This document shows positions 1 through 9,075 of a stretch of DNA of 61,306 nt, piece after piece. This DNA is from Rhizobium chutanense. GTDB lineage: Bacteria; Pseudomonadota; Alphaproteobacteria; Rhizobiales; Rhizobiaceae. Location of the stretch: positions 1 through 61,306 of the forward strand of contig NZ_NWSV01000033.1 of NCBI RefSeq assembly GCF_002531935.1. The letters run 5' to 3'. A program made the translations under genes and the position numbers. The number at the start of each line of letters is the position of its first letter. Positions within the stretch are counted from its first letter, which is position 1. The notes beneath the pieces are model-generated. The model saw only the letters and a program-made list of their open reading frames with translations, did no database searches and was not told where the DNA came from.

Positions 1-216
1 ATCTTCTATTTCCGCCCCGGCCACGAGACCTATCCGACCTATCATGACGCCACCGTGCAAAAGGTGCTGATCAACGGTGTCAAGTGGGCCTATAACCCTC
101 ATGGAGCGTTGACTGGCATCACCGACGCTCCAAATGTGCCGGTAGAAAAAGCACTGGAGCCGATCGTCGAGCGCGGCCCGAAACTGCACCAGGCCGGCGA
201 GGCCGGTTATCGCTGA
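1..216 (+). CDS. thuA: ThuA-like trehalose utilisation protein, 3' part only
   Basis: The first 71 codons of the window are open in frame 1 and end with TGA at 214-216; the start lies outside the window. The translation contains FYFRPGHETYPTYHD, a typical C-terminal stretch of the ThuA family, which has a class I glutamine amidotransferase-like fold. In rhizobia ThuA works with ThuB in utilisation of trehalose and related disaccharides through 3-keto derivatives. The thuB homologue follows 85 nt downstream on the same strand, which supports the call. Only the C-terminus is visible, so intactness of the gene cannot be judged. Confidence 0.85.
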   Translation: MFYFRPGHETYPTYHDATVQKVLINGVKWAYNPHGALTGITDAPNVPVEKALEPIVERGPKLHQAGEAGYR

Positions 217-301
217 GGAACTGAAACAATTCTCGGGCGCGCTATCGCCGATCTTGCAGTTTGGGCTGCTAACGTTTCGATAAACAACCATGAGGACGAA
301 A

Positions 302-1339
302 ATGCGCTTGATCATTCTCGGAACCGGGGGATGGGCAAACACCCACGCCATGAATTTTTCGGAAATGGCCGACGTGAAAATTGTTGCCGCTGTCGATCCG
401 GACGAAGTCCGGCTGCGGGCGTTCGCGCTCAGGCATGATATCCCGCTGACTTTCACGTCGCTCGATGACGCCCTTGCCTGGGGAGAGTTTGACGCCGTGA
501 CCAATGTCACGCCGGATCGAGCGCACTATTCCACGACGATGAAGATACTCGCCGCCGGCAAGCATGTCCTCTGCGAGAAGCCGCTTGCGGTCAACTACCG
601 CGAAGCCAAGGAGATGGCCGATGCCGCGGCGGCATCCGGCAAGGTTACGATGGTCAACCTTACCTATCGCAATGTGGCGCCGCTTCAGGCGGCGAGAAAG
701 ATGGTGCTGGACGGCCGTCTCGGCGCCATCCGCCATTTCGAAGCCTCGTATCTGCAGAGCTGGCTGGTCTCCAAGGCCTGGGGTGACTGGACAAAGGAGT
801 CGCAATGGCTCTGGCGGCTGTCGACGAAACACGGCTCCAACGGCGTGCTGGGCGATGTCGGTATCCACATTCTCGACTTCGCGGTCTTTGCCGCCGGAAG
901 CGACGTCAAGGCCGCCGCCTCGCATCTCAAGGTTTTCGACAAAAGCCCCGGCAACCGGATCGGGGATTATGATCTCGATGCCAATGACAGTTTCCTGATG
1001 ATGGCCGAGCTTGAAAACGGCGCGGCTGGCGTCATCCACGCCACGCGCTGGGCGACCGGTCATCTGAACGAATTGCGCCTGCGCCTGCATGGAGACAAGG
1101 GGGCGTTGGAGGTGGTGCATACGCCTGAAGGTTCGACACTCAGGGCCTGCGAAGGCGCCGACGCCGACAAGGCGATCTGGCGCAAGATCGAGGTCGAACC
1201 TGTCATCACCAATTTCCGGCGATTTGCGAACGCCGTGCGGGGAGGGAAGCCGGATGAGCCGGGTTTCGCTCACGCCGCGAAGCTGCAATTCGTTCTTGAT
1301 CATGCAGTCAAGACTGCCGGGGCTCTGACCGAGCTTTAG
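302..1339 (+). CDS. thuB: ThuB-like Gfo/Idh/MocA family sugar dehydrogenase
   Basis: A 345-residue NAD(P)-dependent oxidoreductase. The N-terminus (MRLIILGTGGWANTHAMNF) carries the Rossmann dinucleotide-binding glycine motif, and around residue 92 the family signature CEKPLAVN is present, whose lysine is the usual catalytic residue. ThuB homologues oxidise disaccharides such as trehalose to 3-keto sugars together with ThuA, whose gene ends just upstream. I prefer the ATG at 302 over the in-frame ATG at 290, because GAGGA at 292-296 lies 5 nt before 302 while no good ribosome binding site precedes 290. The thu transport genes must lie left of the window. Confidence 0.88.
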   Translation: MRLIILGTGGWANTHAMNFSEMADVKIVAAVDPDEVRLRAFALRHDIPLTFTSLDDALAWGEFDAVTNVTPDRAHYSTTMKILAAGKHVLCEKPLAVNYREAKEMADAAAASGKVTMVNLTYRNVAPLQAARKMVLDGRLGAIRHFEASYLQSWLVSKAWGDWTKESQWLWRLSTKHGSNGVLGDVGIHILDFAVFAAGSDVKAAASHLKVFDKSPGNRIGDYDLDANDSFLMMAELENGAAGVIHATRWATGHLNELRLRLHGDKGALEVVHTPEGSTLRACEGADADKAIWRKIEVEPVITNFRRFANAVRGGKPDEPGFAHAAKLQFVLDHAVKTAGALTEL

Positions 1340-1493
1340 GCGGAGGCGGGTCCGGCTGAGTGTCGCCTCCGCAGCTCCTTACCAACTGCGCAGCCTCTTT
1401 CCGGATGAGCGCCGAAAGGCTCCCCAGGTTCCGGGATCAAGGCCGGCCGGCGCGTGACAGGCAAGGAGTTCGGCCGCGCCCGCCGACCACAGG

Positions 1494-3344
1494 TCAAGCG
1501 GCTTGACGCGGCCTGGACATGCTGCCCGCTGCATCGACCTGAAAGCGCCTGACGACGCCTTCCAATGTCTGTGTTTGAGCGCCGAGCGCGCGGCAGGCCG
1601 AGGCGGTTTCCACGGCCATCGTCGCGTTGTGTTGCGTCACCTGATCCAGGGCGTTGACGGAGGCATTGATCTCGCTGATCGCGACCGCCTGCTCGGACGA
1701 CACCGAAACGATCCGGGCGATCAGACCGGCGACCTGCTCGACCTGTCCTTCGATTTCCAGAAGCGCCTTCCCGGTGCGGTTGACGAGTTCCACGCCGGTG
1801 GAAACCTGGGCCGAGGAGGTGGAAATCAGCGCCCGGATTTCCTTGGCGGCGTTGGCCGAACGCATGGCGAGTTCGCGCACTTCCTGTGCCACCACGGCAA
1901 AACCCTTGCCCGCTTCGCCGGCGCGGGCGGCTTCAACCCCGGCATTGAGCGCCAGAAGATTGGTCTGGAAGGCGATTTCGTCGATGACGTTGACGATGTC
2001 GCCGATCTGCGAGGACGAGCCTTCGATCCTTTCCATCGCTGCGATCGCTTCGCGAACCACGGCCGCCGAATGTTCGGCGCTGTTGCGCGTCTCGGCCATC
2101 ATGCCGGTCGCCTTGCCGGCGTGGTTGGAGGCGTCTTTCGCCTTGGCATTCATCTCGCTGAGCGCGGTTGTGGCCTCTTCGAGCATCGCGGCTTGCTGTT
2201 CGGTACGCGCCGCGAGGCTCTCGGTTGCGCCGGTAATGTCGGCCGAGGAGCTGCCCACCTGTTTGGAGGTTTGGGCGATTTCGGCCATCGAAGCGGAAAG
2301 CGCGTCCATGCTGTCATTGAACTTCGCCCGCAAAGTTTCGTAGGTGGCGGCGAAGGGCGTCGTAATCCGGCAATCGAGCTTGCCGGTCGAAAGTTGGTCC
2401 AGGCCATAGGTCAGCTGATCGATCACCGTTTCGCGGATCTGCTCCTCGGTGGCCTTTTCGGCCAGCTGGCTGCGTTCGCGCTCGAATTCCGCATCACGAC
2501 GCGCCGTCTCGCGCGTCTGCGCCTCCTGCCGTTCCAGCGCGTTGCGGCGGAAGACCGCCACGGCCTTGGACATGGCGCCGATCTCGTCGGAACGGTTGGC
2601 ATAGGGAACATCGGTGGAGAAATCGCCTTCGGCGAGGTTGCCCATATAGGCCTTCATGCCGTCGAGCGGCAAGATTGCCCGGCGGCGCAGAAGGTAGAGT
2701 CCGACCAGCAGCAGGCCGAACGATCCGAAGCCCGCAGCGCCCGCATAGATCGTCCAGGTGACGATTTCCGAGGCGGCATTGTGCTCCTCGCCCTTCAGGA
2801 AGGCGTCGGAATTGGCGACGAGTTTCTCGACCGCGTCCTGGTGCGAATGAAAGGCGACCCGCAGTTGCTCGATCGCACCATGGGCCTTGTCTTCATCCCT
2901 CGCATTCAAGGCCGGGATGATCTGACGGTTCATCACGTCCCAGAAGACATCGCCCTTGGCCAGCACATCGTTTTCCAGCTCGTCCTTCAAAGTCTGCGGC
3001 AGCCGGGTGGTTTTCCAATAGGCGCGACGGTCGTCGTAGGCAGCCTTCAGATTGGCGATCTTGGCGAGGTTGGCGTCGGTGAGCTCGGGAAATTTGCTCG
3101 CCTCGAAGGAGAGCATGTAGGATTCGACCACGAACAGCGGCGGCGGCAGAATATCGGCGATCAGATCCTTGCCGTAAACGACCTGCTCGTAAACCGGACC
3201 GTTGACTTTCAGCCGTTCGAGCGCGGATTGCTGCAATCCGATCGACATGAAAAGGCCTGCTGAAACGGCGACACCAAATGCCACCAGGCTGCGGGCAATA
3301 GTAAATGCCACGGCTTTTCTCCAAATAACTTGGGGCCTTTCCAC
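1494..3344 (-). CDS. Methyl-accepting chemotaxis protein, membrane-bound
   Basis: A 616-residue chemoreceptor. Transmembrane segments lie near residues 12-37 and 195-219, with a periplasmic sensor of about 155 residues between them. A HAMP linker follows (about 220-272), then the long cytoplasmic coiled-coil signalling domain with the conserved hairpin tip EIAFQTNLLALNAGVEAARA. No CheR/CheB-docking pentapeptide is obvious at the C-terminus. The start used is a GTG at 3344; the next in-frame ATG, about 32 codons on, would remove most of the first membrane helix, so the GTG is preferred although its ribosome binding site is weak. The ligand cannot be inferred. It is transcribed alone, away from the thu genes. 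Confidence 0.93.
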   Translation of the reverse strand: MERPQVIWRKAVAFTIARSLVAFGVAVSAGLFMSIGLQQSALERLKVNGPVYEQVVYGKDLIADILPPPLFVVESYMLSFEASKFPELTDANLAKIANLKAAYDDRRAYWKTTRLPQTLKDELENDVLAKGDVFWDVMNRQIIPALNARDEDKAHGAIEQLRVAFHSHQDAVEKLVANSDAFLKGEEHNAASEIVTWTIYAGAAGFGSFGLLLVGLYLLRRRAILPLDGMKAYMGNLAEGDFSTDVPYANRSDEIGAMSKAVAVFRRNALERQEAQTRETARRDAEFERERSQLAEKATEEQIRETVIDQLTYGLDQLSTGKLDCRITTPFAATYETLRAKFNDSMDALSASMAEIAQTSKQVGSSSADITGATESLAARTEQQAAMLEEATTALSEMNAKAKDASNHAGKATGMMAETRNSAEHSAAVVREAIAAMERIEGSSSQIGDIVNVIDEIAFQTNLLALNAGVEAARAGEAGKGFAVVAQEVRELAMRSANAAKEIRALISTSSAQVSTGVELVNRTGKALLEIEGQVEQVAGLIARIVSVSSEQAVAISEINASVNALDQVTQHNATMAVETASACRALGAQTQTLEGVVRRFQVDAAGSMSRPRQAA

Positions 3345-3571
3345 ATCGGAAGGCCTGATCTACGTACCGCATTATTTCGGAAGAACGCTGAAATATGGTT
3401 AATTCTTTTGAGAATGGAGGCTTAGCCGGTCTTTGGAGCCTAAAGGTACCGTCCAAAATTGGGGTGGTTGATGAATTGTCAAAATTAGAACCGAAATCCG
3501 GGCGGACGGGTTTGGTAATTTGCCGAGGGACGGTTGCGATCGGGTGTAAATTGTCCCTCAGCCGGAGCTGC

Positions 3572-3820
3572 TCAGGCCAACCGCATCAACATTTCATTGA
3601 GGTCGCTGATCTCTTGCAGCAGCTCGACCAATCTATCCGTATCGTCCTGGCTGAGCCGGCCCGTTTCGCCGCTGCTATTCCAAAGAAGTTGGAATTCGTG
3701 GCTCATGTGCAGCGCGCTGTTCATGATGTCGATGATTTGCGCGCGGTTTTCCCAGGTTGCAACGACGGTCGGTTCGTCCATCTCGATCGAAATATCCGGT
3801 TCGCGTTCCAGCAAAAGCAA
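3572..3820 (-). CDS. Small hypothetical protein, acidic and helical
   Basis: An 82-codon reading frame on the minus strand with codon use typical of the neighbouring genes. The product is acidic and predicted helical, with an amphipathic C-terminal half (LVELLQEISDLNEMLMRLA). I do not recognise the family. The start is uncertain: a TTG at 3820 follows AAGGA at a suitable distance. The frame stays open up to an ATG at 3919, but that ATG lies within the 3' T-rich flank of the terminator of the upstream gene, which makes it unlikely. An ATG at 3781 is a third option without a ribosome binding site. It may be a small regulatory or adaptor protein; no function is assigned. Confidence 0.5.
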   Translation of the reverse strand: MLLLEREPDISIEMDEPTVVATWENRAQIIDIMNSALHMSHEFQLLWNSSGETGRLSQDDTDRLVELLQEISDLNEMLMRLA

Positions 3821-3910
3821 TTTCTGAATCCTTTTGAACGGTGACGAGCTATTCGGACGGCGCCTGTCGGGGTCTTTTGACTCGTGCACACGGTTCGACT
3901 GAAAACGGCT

Positions 3911-3960
3911 GAAAATCAAAACGATTGGCTAGCGGGCGTGGGGCGAACCCGTTAGCCAAT
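3911..3960 (-). terminator. Rho-independent terminator for the DUF6502–DUF5666 operon
   Basis: On the minus strand a 13-bp stem (ATTGGCTAACGGG paired with CCCGCTAGCCAAT, one G-T wobble; plus-strand arms 3924-3936 and 3948-3960) is followed by CGTTTTGATTTT. The position about 90 nt after the stop codon of the DUF5666 gene fits termination of that operon. Confidence 0.75.
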
Positions 3961-4051
3961 CGGCAAACCCCTCTTGAGGTAACCCAAACGAGATTCGCAA
4001 AGACCATAAAATGGGAAAATTTCCCATTTGTCAACATGGCTGATTGTGCTT

Positions 4052-5125
4052 TCAGTGCGGGCCCGGCCCCCCGGGCGGTGGCCCCGGGGGACGGCCGCCA
4101 GGGCCGGATGGCGGGCCTTGTCTGTTCGGGTCCGGAAAATCTCCATCTGGCCGGCCTCTGCCGAAAGGCGAATGATCGGGCCGCGGTCCATCCCCGGGGC
4201 CGTGGGGCGGGTGAGAACCGAACCCATCCGGACCGGGTCCTCCCGGGAAGCCCGTCATCCTGCTCGAATCCCGCACGCCCATATCGACGAAGCCATGACC
4301 ATCGGGCGACGGCGGCATCGAGCCGGAAGGCACCGAACCCGCCGGTCCCGAGCCGGCTTGGCCTCTGTCGGTGGGCCGGAACGTCTCGACATTGACGATG
4401 CCGCGTTTCAAGCCCGGTACCACGGGTTCGGTCTGAATGCGCGTAATGATCAATCGATCGGCGACCGCCTTGAGACGCACCAGCGTTTGCTTGCCGGCGA
4501 GGTAGCCATGCGTGCTTCCAAGTGAAAGGCCGCCGATCAGCACCCGATTGCCGCTCTTGACGGGGACGCCGCGGATATGGGCGCCATCGGAAACGGAGCG
4601 GGGCTCGATACGCCGGGCAATGATCGTGCCGTCAGGTTTACGGATGCCGAATACCGCAACCCGCTTGCCTTTCCGCAGGCCCTTCGTTGCCAAACCTGAT
4701 GTGTCGACGGTTTGCGAAAGTATTCTTATCCCGGTCTTGTCCATACGGTCGATACGGCCCTGGACTTCGCTGACGATCGTGATGCGGGCGGCGCGTTTTC
4801 CCGTCAAAAGCACCCGGGCGACATGACCGATCTTCATCGCGCTCGCCGGAACGCGCCGGCCGTCGATCTCGACCGGTGTCGTCGCGTTGAACGGTATGTG
4901 GATATTGTTGACGATGATGCTGCCAAAGCCCTGGATCGTTCCGACAATCCCGGTTCCACCGATCCCGTGATCATCGTTCTCCCCGCCGCCGATGAAAAGC
5001 CCGGAGCCGCCGATGCCGTGATCGCCGGTGCCTGTCGGCTGCGCGGCTGTCATCCCAGGCATCAGGACCTGAAGCGCTATTCCGCCCAGTAGAAACTGTC
5101 TTCTGGAGATCGTCGACGGGCTCAT
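4052..5125 (-). CDS. DUF5666-type secreted protein with Tat signal and Gly/Pro-rich tail
   Basis: A 357-residue protein. The N-terminus has a twin-arginine signal (SRRQFLLGG, then a hydrophobic stretch and a likely cleavage after TAA), so export by the Tat system is expected. The body (about 55-245) has repeated small beta-rich units of DUF5666 style (VQGRIDRMDKTGIRIL and similar), a fold with OB-like strands and no defined activity. The last 100 residues are a low-complexity tail rich in Gly, Pro, Asp and His. The start codon overlaps the stop of the upstream DUF6502 gene by ATGA, so the two are translationally coupled. The function is unknown; the His/Asp-rich tail could bind metal, which is only a suggestion. 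Confidence 0.8.
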   Translation of the reverse strand: MSPSTISRRQFLLGGIALQVLMPGMTAAQPTGTGDHGIGGSGLFIGGGENDDHGIGGTGIVGTIQGFGSIIVNNIHIPFNATTPVEIDGRRVPASAMKIGHVARVLLTGKRAARITIVSEVQGRIDRMDKTGIRILSQTVDTSGLATKGLRKGKRVAVFGIRKPDGTIIARRIEPRSVSDGAHIRGVPVKSGNRVLIGGLSLGSTHGYLAGKQTLVRLKAVADRLIITRIQTEPVVPGLKRGIVNVETFRPTDRGQAGSGPAGSVPSGSMPPSPDGHGFVDMGVRDSSRMTGFPGGPGPDGFGSHPPHGPGDGPRPDHSPFGRGRPDGDFPDPNRQGPPSGPGGRPPGPPPGGPGPH

Positions 5126-5985
5126 TCGTCAGCCTCCGTCCCCATGGCTTCTGCCTGAAGATCCGCCTCACGCTCCTCGGTCATGACGTAGACGCCCGAG
5201 ATCCAGCGGCTGTTGCCGCCGGGATCGTCTTTGATCGCCTGATGGGCGATCTTGTTGAGCTTGAGGAGCAGCGCCATGCCTTCCTCGCGCGCGATCTCGT
5301 CGAGCCGGGCCGCCAGCGCCGGCGACATGCCGTCGTAATGAACCGCGCGTTCGAAATAAGGAGGCGGGTCGTTCATCAGGTTCATGACCGACGCCTGCAC
5401 ATGGTCACGAAGATTGCGGGTAAAGTAATGCCGGCGGGCTTCGTCGCCGGCATTGGGGACGATCGAGGAGAGGTTGAGCTGGACCCAGCCGTTTTCATCG
5501 ACAATGACGACGCCTCTGTCCAGCCAGTCATCGAGGATGGAGCGGGGATGGACGTCCTTGGTGATGTCGCTCACCAGGCTTTCGAAGGACGGACCGCCAT
5601 CGCTGGAGGTTCGGGGCAGGGCGGTCGGCCGATCCTCCGCGTCGCAATAGAGCGGATCGGCCAGCCACCTGGCCAGGATCCGGCTCGTCTGGGAAACGCC
5701 GACGGTCAAGAAGGATGCATCAGGCGCCTGTCCGCGCAGCCGGTTGACGTCCTTGCGATGGATGCCCGTCAGCAGCGAGATGCGGCTATCCGTCTGCTGC
5801 TTGTTCGGCAGCGCGAATTCCTTTTCCGCCACCTCGATATAAAGCCGGCGAAGGACGGTGGAAAAAGCGGTGAAGTTGAAGCCTGAAGCGAGAGCGAGCT
5901 TGACCAGCGGCCGCAGCACGCGGACGAGCATGGCCTGCAAGGTCTCTTCGGAGAAGGGCAGCTTCGCGCGCGGCTTCGACATCAA
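5122..5985 (-). CDS. DUF6502 family protein
   Basis: A 287-residue soluble protein beginning MSKPRAKLPFSEETLQAMLVR. From memory this matches the DUF6502 family, whose genes often precede DUF5666 genes; here the two overlap by 4 nt. The region around residues 30-90 resembles a winged-helix DNA-binding unit (SRISLLTGIHRKDVNRLRG looks like a helix-turn-helix), so a regulatory role is possible. The frame stays open to 6141, but the upstream part has no family-like sequence and the ATG at 5985 matches the expected N-terminus. Neither the signal nor the target is known. Confidence 0.78.
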   Translation of the reverse strand: MMSKPRAKLPFSEETLQAMLVRVLRPLVKLALASGFNFTAFSTVLRRLYIEVAEKEFALPNKQQTDSRISLLTGIHRKDVNRLRGQAPDASFLTVGVSQTSRILARWLADPLYCDAEDRPTALPRTSSDGGPSFESLVSDITKDVHPRSILDDWLDRGVVIVDENGWVQLNLSSIVPNAGDEARRHYFTRNLRDHVQASVMNLMNDPPPYFERAVHYDGMSPALAARLDEIAREEGMALLLKLNKIAHQAIKDDPGGNSRWISGVYVMTEEREADLQAEAMGTEADE

Positions 5986-6168
5986 CAACACACTCGGTCT
6001 TTCATAGACCCATCTGTCGGCAGACCTTCGACAATCGCCGTCTATCTCCCTATGGCAAAGTCCAGAATGCTGCAATGGACAAGCCGAGTGCAAGGCCGGC
6101 ATATCCGCCGCGACGTCGCGGCGAGGATGCGATCGCGCCACCTTCCTGACGAGTTTTTTGTTTTCTTG

Positions 6169-6489
6169 TCAATGCGTTACCGGATGCGGCTCGGGTGAAA
6201 GCACCGCTCCCCGGCTCCAGTCGATCAGCCGGTCGATCCGAGCAATCTTGTGGAAAACCTCGAAGACATCGAAAGCCGCGCCCTTCTCGATATGGCCTGC
6301 CAGCAGCTCACAAAGCTCGAATATCTCAGGGGGCGTGCCTGTCATCTCGACGCCGTCATCGGTGAAGACACCCGATCGTGGCCAGGCGCGTGCCTGCCCC
6401 TCGTCCAGCTTGCTGCCGATGAACGGGATCGTATCGATGATGCCGGAGGCGAGCGCGAAGGCGGCTTCGGCGACGATTTCGGAACAGCT
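6169..6489 (-). CDS. Hypothetical protein downstream of flgL
   Basis: A 106-residue acidic protein starting MSCSEIVAEAAFALASG. ATG 6489 is preceded by GGGAG at 6 nt spacing; a longer form from ATG 6543 lacks a ribosome binding site. It follows flgL on the same strand by about 60 nt and is probably co-transcribed with flgE-flgK-flgL. The place is where rhizobia usually carry flaF, but the sequence does not resemble FlaF or FlbT. Being small, acidic and next to hook-junction genes, it could be a dedicated export chaperone of the FlgN type; no sequence similarity that I can see supports this. Confidence 0.6.
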   Translation of the reverse strand, partial: SCSEIVAEAAFALASGIIDTIPFIGSKLDEGQARAWPRSGVFTDDGVEMTGTPPEIFELCELLAGHIEKGAAFDVFEVFHKIARIDRLIDWSRGAVLSPEPHPVTH

Positions 6490-6552
6490 CATGTTGGGCT
6501 CCCGTGTTAATTCAGGTATTTGCAACCGCTTGAACTCCTTCATTTTTGTCCG

Positions 6553-7599
6553 TCAAAGATAGTTGACCAGGCTCATGCTCTGGAGTTTGGAGACGAGCGT
6601 GTAGGCCGTTTCCAATTGCGTCTGCAGTTCGTTGACGAGGGTCGACGCCTCGTAGGTATCGACGCCCTGGAGGTCGACGAGCTTTCCCTGAAGCAGGGTC
6701 GACTGCGCATCGAGGGCGTCATTGGCTTTTTCGACCCGCTCCTGCGACAGACCGAGCTCGCTCTGCTGCGTCACGATGCCCGAAGTCGCCTGCGCGGCAT
6801 AACCGATCGCCTTCGATGCGACGGTGCTCTGCGCATCGGCGCTGAGATCCTGGCCGAAGAGGGATGAGACGACGACGGAGGCGAGCGCCAGGTAACGCAT
6901 GCCTTCGAAATTGGCGTTGGTCGACGAGGTGATCGTTTCCGATGCACTGATCCGGCTTGTCATGTCGGTGCTCGATGCGGTCGACCAGCCGCTCGAAGCG
7001 TCGGTCCAGCTGCTTTCGGAGAACATGGGCTCGACCGTGTCGGTAATGAAACTGCCGATTTCATCACCTGTGAGATCGCTGGCGTCCTTTCCAAGGCCGG
7101 TTGCGTAATCGCTGAGTGCCGAAACGATCGTATCGGTAACCGTAGAGGATTGATCGGTCAGCGGCTGGCTGTCGAGGTTCGTTCCGCCGAACAGGAACTC
7201 GCCGTTAACAGACGTATTCGCCGTCGAGATCAGTTGTGAAATCGTGGCGCCTGCGGTCTGCAGGGCAACGGCGACGCTCGTCGTATCCTGGCTTGCCTGG
7301 AGGGCGGTCAGGTTGGAGACCAGGCTGTCGCCGGCATCCTTGAGGCTGGAAAGGGCGGTCTGCGATGCGTCCATGCGCAGTTCGACGACGGCGTTGCTCG
7401 TCTGGAACGAGGCGGCCTGGTCGATGGCGCTGGTGAGATTGATCGTTTTTGCGGTGCCGGCGCCAAGCGATACGCCGGTATCGGCGTAGGTTCCGGTCGT
7501 CGCCTCCGTCGAGGCCTGCTGCAGCTTGGTCTGGGACTGGCTGATGGTGAGACGCAGGACGTTCTGCATCGCCGATGATGAGACAAAAGAGGCTTTCAT
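6553..7599 (-). CDS. flgL: Flagellar hook-associated protein 3 (FlgL)
   Basis: A 348-residue flagellin-related junction protein. The N-terminal helix (MKASFVSSSAMQNVLRLTIS) and the C-terminal helix (STLVNELQTQLETAYTLVSKLQ) are the paired coiled coils that, in this family, join the filament to FlgK. The middle has the family motif NGEFLFGGTN near residues 133-142. It starts 2 nt after the flgK stop, in the order flgE-flgK-flgL seen in rhizobia. Its function is assembly at the hook-filament junction after secretion through the flagellar export apparatus. Confidence 0.92.
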   Translation of the reverse strand: MKASFVSSSAMQNVLRLTISQSQTKLQQASTEATTGTYADTGVSLGAGTAKTINLTSAIDQAASFQTSNAVVELRMDASQTALSSLKDAGDSLVSNLTALQASQDTTSVAVALQTAGATISQLISTANTSVNGEFLFGGTNLDSQPLTDQSSTVTDTIVSALSDYATGLGKDASDLTGDEIGSFITDTVEPMFSESSWTDASSGWSTASSTDMTSRISASETITSSTNANFEGMRYLALASVVVSSLFGQDLSADAQSTVASKAIGYAAQATSGIVTQQSELGLSQERVEKANDALDAQSTLLQGKLVDLQGVDTYEASTLVNELQTQLETAYTLVSKLQSMSLVNYL

Positions 7600-7601
7600 G
7601 A

Positions 7602-9062
7602 CTAGCTCGCTATGTCGAGGAGCGACTTGAACATCTCGTCGATGACGTTCAGGATCTTCGTCGCCGCCTTGTAGGATTGTTCGATATCGAGAAGGAGCGT
7701 CAGCTCCTCGTCGAGGTTGACGCCGGCTTCGTTGGAATAGGCCTCGTCGGAGCGCGATAGTGCCGCAGCGGTGTTTTCGGAGGCCGATGTCGCATCGCTA
7801 CGATATTGTTCCAGCCAGCCGATGGAGGAGCTGGCATAGTCCGTCAGGCTCTGTGTCGTGGAGAGACCGGCGTCGGAGGAGAATGAGCGCTGTTCCGTCA
7901 ACGCCGTATAAAGGGCGTCGAGATTGTCCGAGAAGCCGCTGTCTCCGGCGGTGTTGAGATCGGTGATGCCGCTGATCGTTCCATCGCGCAGCTTCGTCGC
8001 ATCGCCGCCCTCGCTGGTGACGACGGCAAGATTGACGGAGATCGTCGAGGCGATCCCTGTCGTGTCGTCGGAAGCATCGGGCGTTCCCCCGGTTGCGCCG
8101 GCCGCCGTCGTCCAGACGAAAAGTCCGGGCGCGCTGGTGCTGCCGTCGCTTTCCGAGAAGGCCTGGACGAGGGATTTGGCAATTTCATCGAGCTGGGCCT
8201 GGAATGTCGGCGCGATTTCGTCGCGGAGCTGCAGCAGTGCCTGCAGGCTGCCCGAGGCACTCGTCGTCGATCCCTCGCCGGCGTCAAGCGCCACGCCGTC
8301 GATATAGACGGAATTGCCCTCGGTTCCGGCGACGTAGGTTGCTGTGGGGACGTATGTGACGGTGCGCGGTACGGTCTCGAACAGCACTGTGCCGTCCGAG
8401 GTGTAGAGCGCCATGTCGTTGTTGTCGCGCACGGTGGTGGTGACGCCGACGATCGAGGAGATCTGCTTCAGGAGTTTTTCACGCTCGTCGAGTGCCGAGG
8501 ACGTATCGGCGCCGGTCGCCGTCGCCAGCTTGACTGCGTTGTTGGCCGTCTCGAACTGTGACAGCAGCGTATTCAGCGAGGAGACCTGTGTGGCGATGTC
8601 CGCATCGGCATCGGCCCGGATCGACTGGACGCCGTCGCTTGCGGTATTCAGAGAATTGGCAAGATCCTGCGCGGCGGTCACGGCCGATTGCGCAGCGGTC
8701 GTGCTGCTCGGCGATGTGGCATATGTCTGCAGTGCCTGCTGGAATGCCGAGAGATAGGTGCTCGGCGAGGTCTCGTAGTCGTTGCCTCCCATCAGCGATT
8801 TCAGGCTTTCGAGGCCGGTCACCAGCGTCTGCTGGGCACTGTCCTTGGCGTTCGACTGCAGATATTGGGCCAGCAGCGCAGTTTCCTGCGCCCGGCTGAT
8901 GCTGACGACCTGCGCGCCTGACAGAGACGTCGTGATCGACGCCTCCCGTCTCACATAATCGGAATTTCCGACATTGGCGATGTTGGTCGAGATGACGCTG
9001 CTTTGCTGGCCCGTATTGTTGAAAATACTTTGGGCGCTGTTCAAGGCGGAGGTGAGCGACAT
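7602..9062 (-). CDS. flgK: Flagellar hook-associated protein 1 (FlgK)
   Basis: A 486-residue hook-filament junction protein. The N-terminus (MSLTSALNSAQSIFNNTGQQSSVISTNIANVGNSDYVRREA) contains the conserved axial-protein helix with the ISTNIANV core, and the C-terminus ends with the matching helix (GVNLDEELTLLLDIEQSYKAATKILN). The central domain is Ser/Thr/Asp-rich and low in Lys, as is common for secreted axial proteins of rhizobia. It lies between flgE (13 nt upstream) and flgL (2 nt downstream), a tight operon. Its role is the first junction ring laid on the hook. Confidence 0.93.
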   Translation of the reverse strand: MSLTSALNSAQSIFNNTGQQSSVISTNIANVGNSDYVRREASITTSLSGAQVVSISRAQETALLAQYLQSNAKDSAQQTLVTGLESLKSLMGGNDYETSPSTYLSAFQQALQTYATSPSSTTAAQSAVTAAQDLANSLNTASDGVQSIRADADADIATQVSSLNTLLSQFETANNAVKLATATGADTSSALDEREKLLKQISSIVGVTTTVRDNNDMALYTSDGTVLFETVPRTVTYVPTATYVAGTEGNSVYIDGVALDAGEGSTTSASGSLQALLQLRDEIAPTFQAQLDEIAKSLVQAFSESDGSTSAPGLFVWTTAAGATGGTPDASDDTTGIASTISVNLAVVTSEGGDATKLRDGTISGITDLNTAGDSGFSDNLDALYTALTEQRSFSSDAGLSTTQSLTDYASSSIGWLEQYRSDATSASENTAAALSRSDEAYSNEAGVNLDEELTLLLDIEQSYKAATKILNVIDEMFKSLLDIAS

Positions 9063-9075
9063 TCAGCTGCCCCCT

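Noticed and set aside
1503..3263. Long plus-strand open frame of 586 codons opposite the chemoreceptor
   Set aside because: Antisense shadow of a well-recognised MCP gene; composition is His/Gly/Arg-rich with no family features, as expected from the high-GC complementary strand.
3525..3559. Inverted repeat GAGGGAC / GTCCCTC as a terminator
   Set aside because: Only 7 bp with a 21-nt loop and no T-tract; too weak to list as a terminator.
6169..6489. flaF or flbT as identity of the gene after flgL
   Set aside because: Position fits but the sequence does not resemble either protein.
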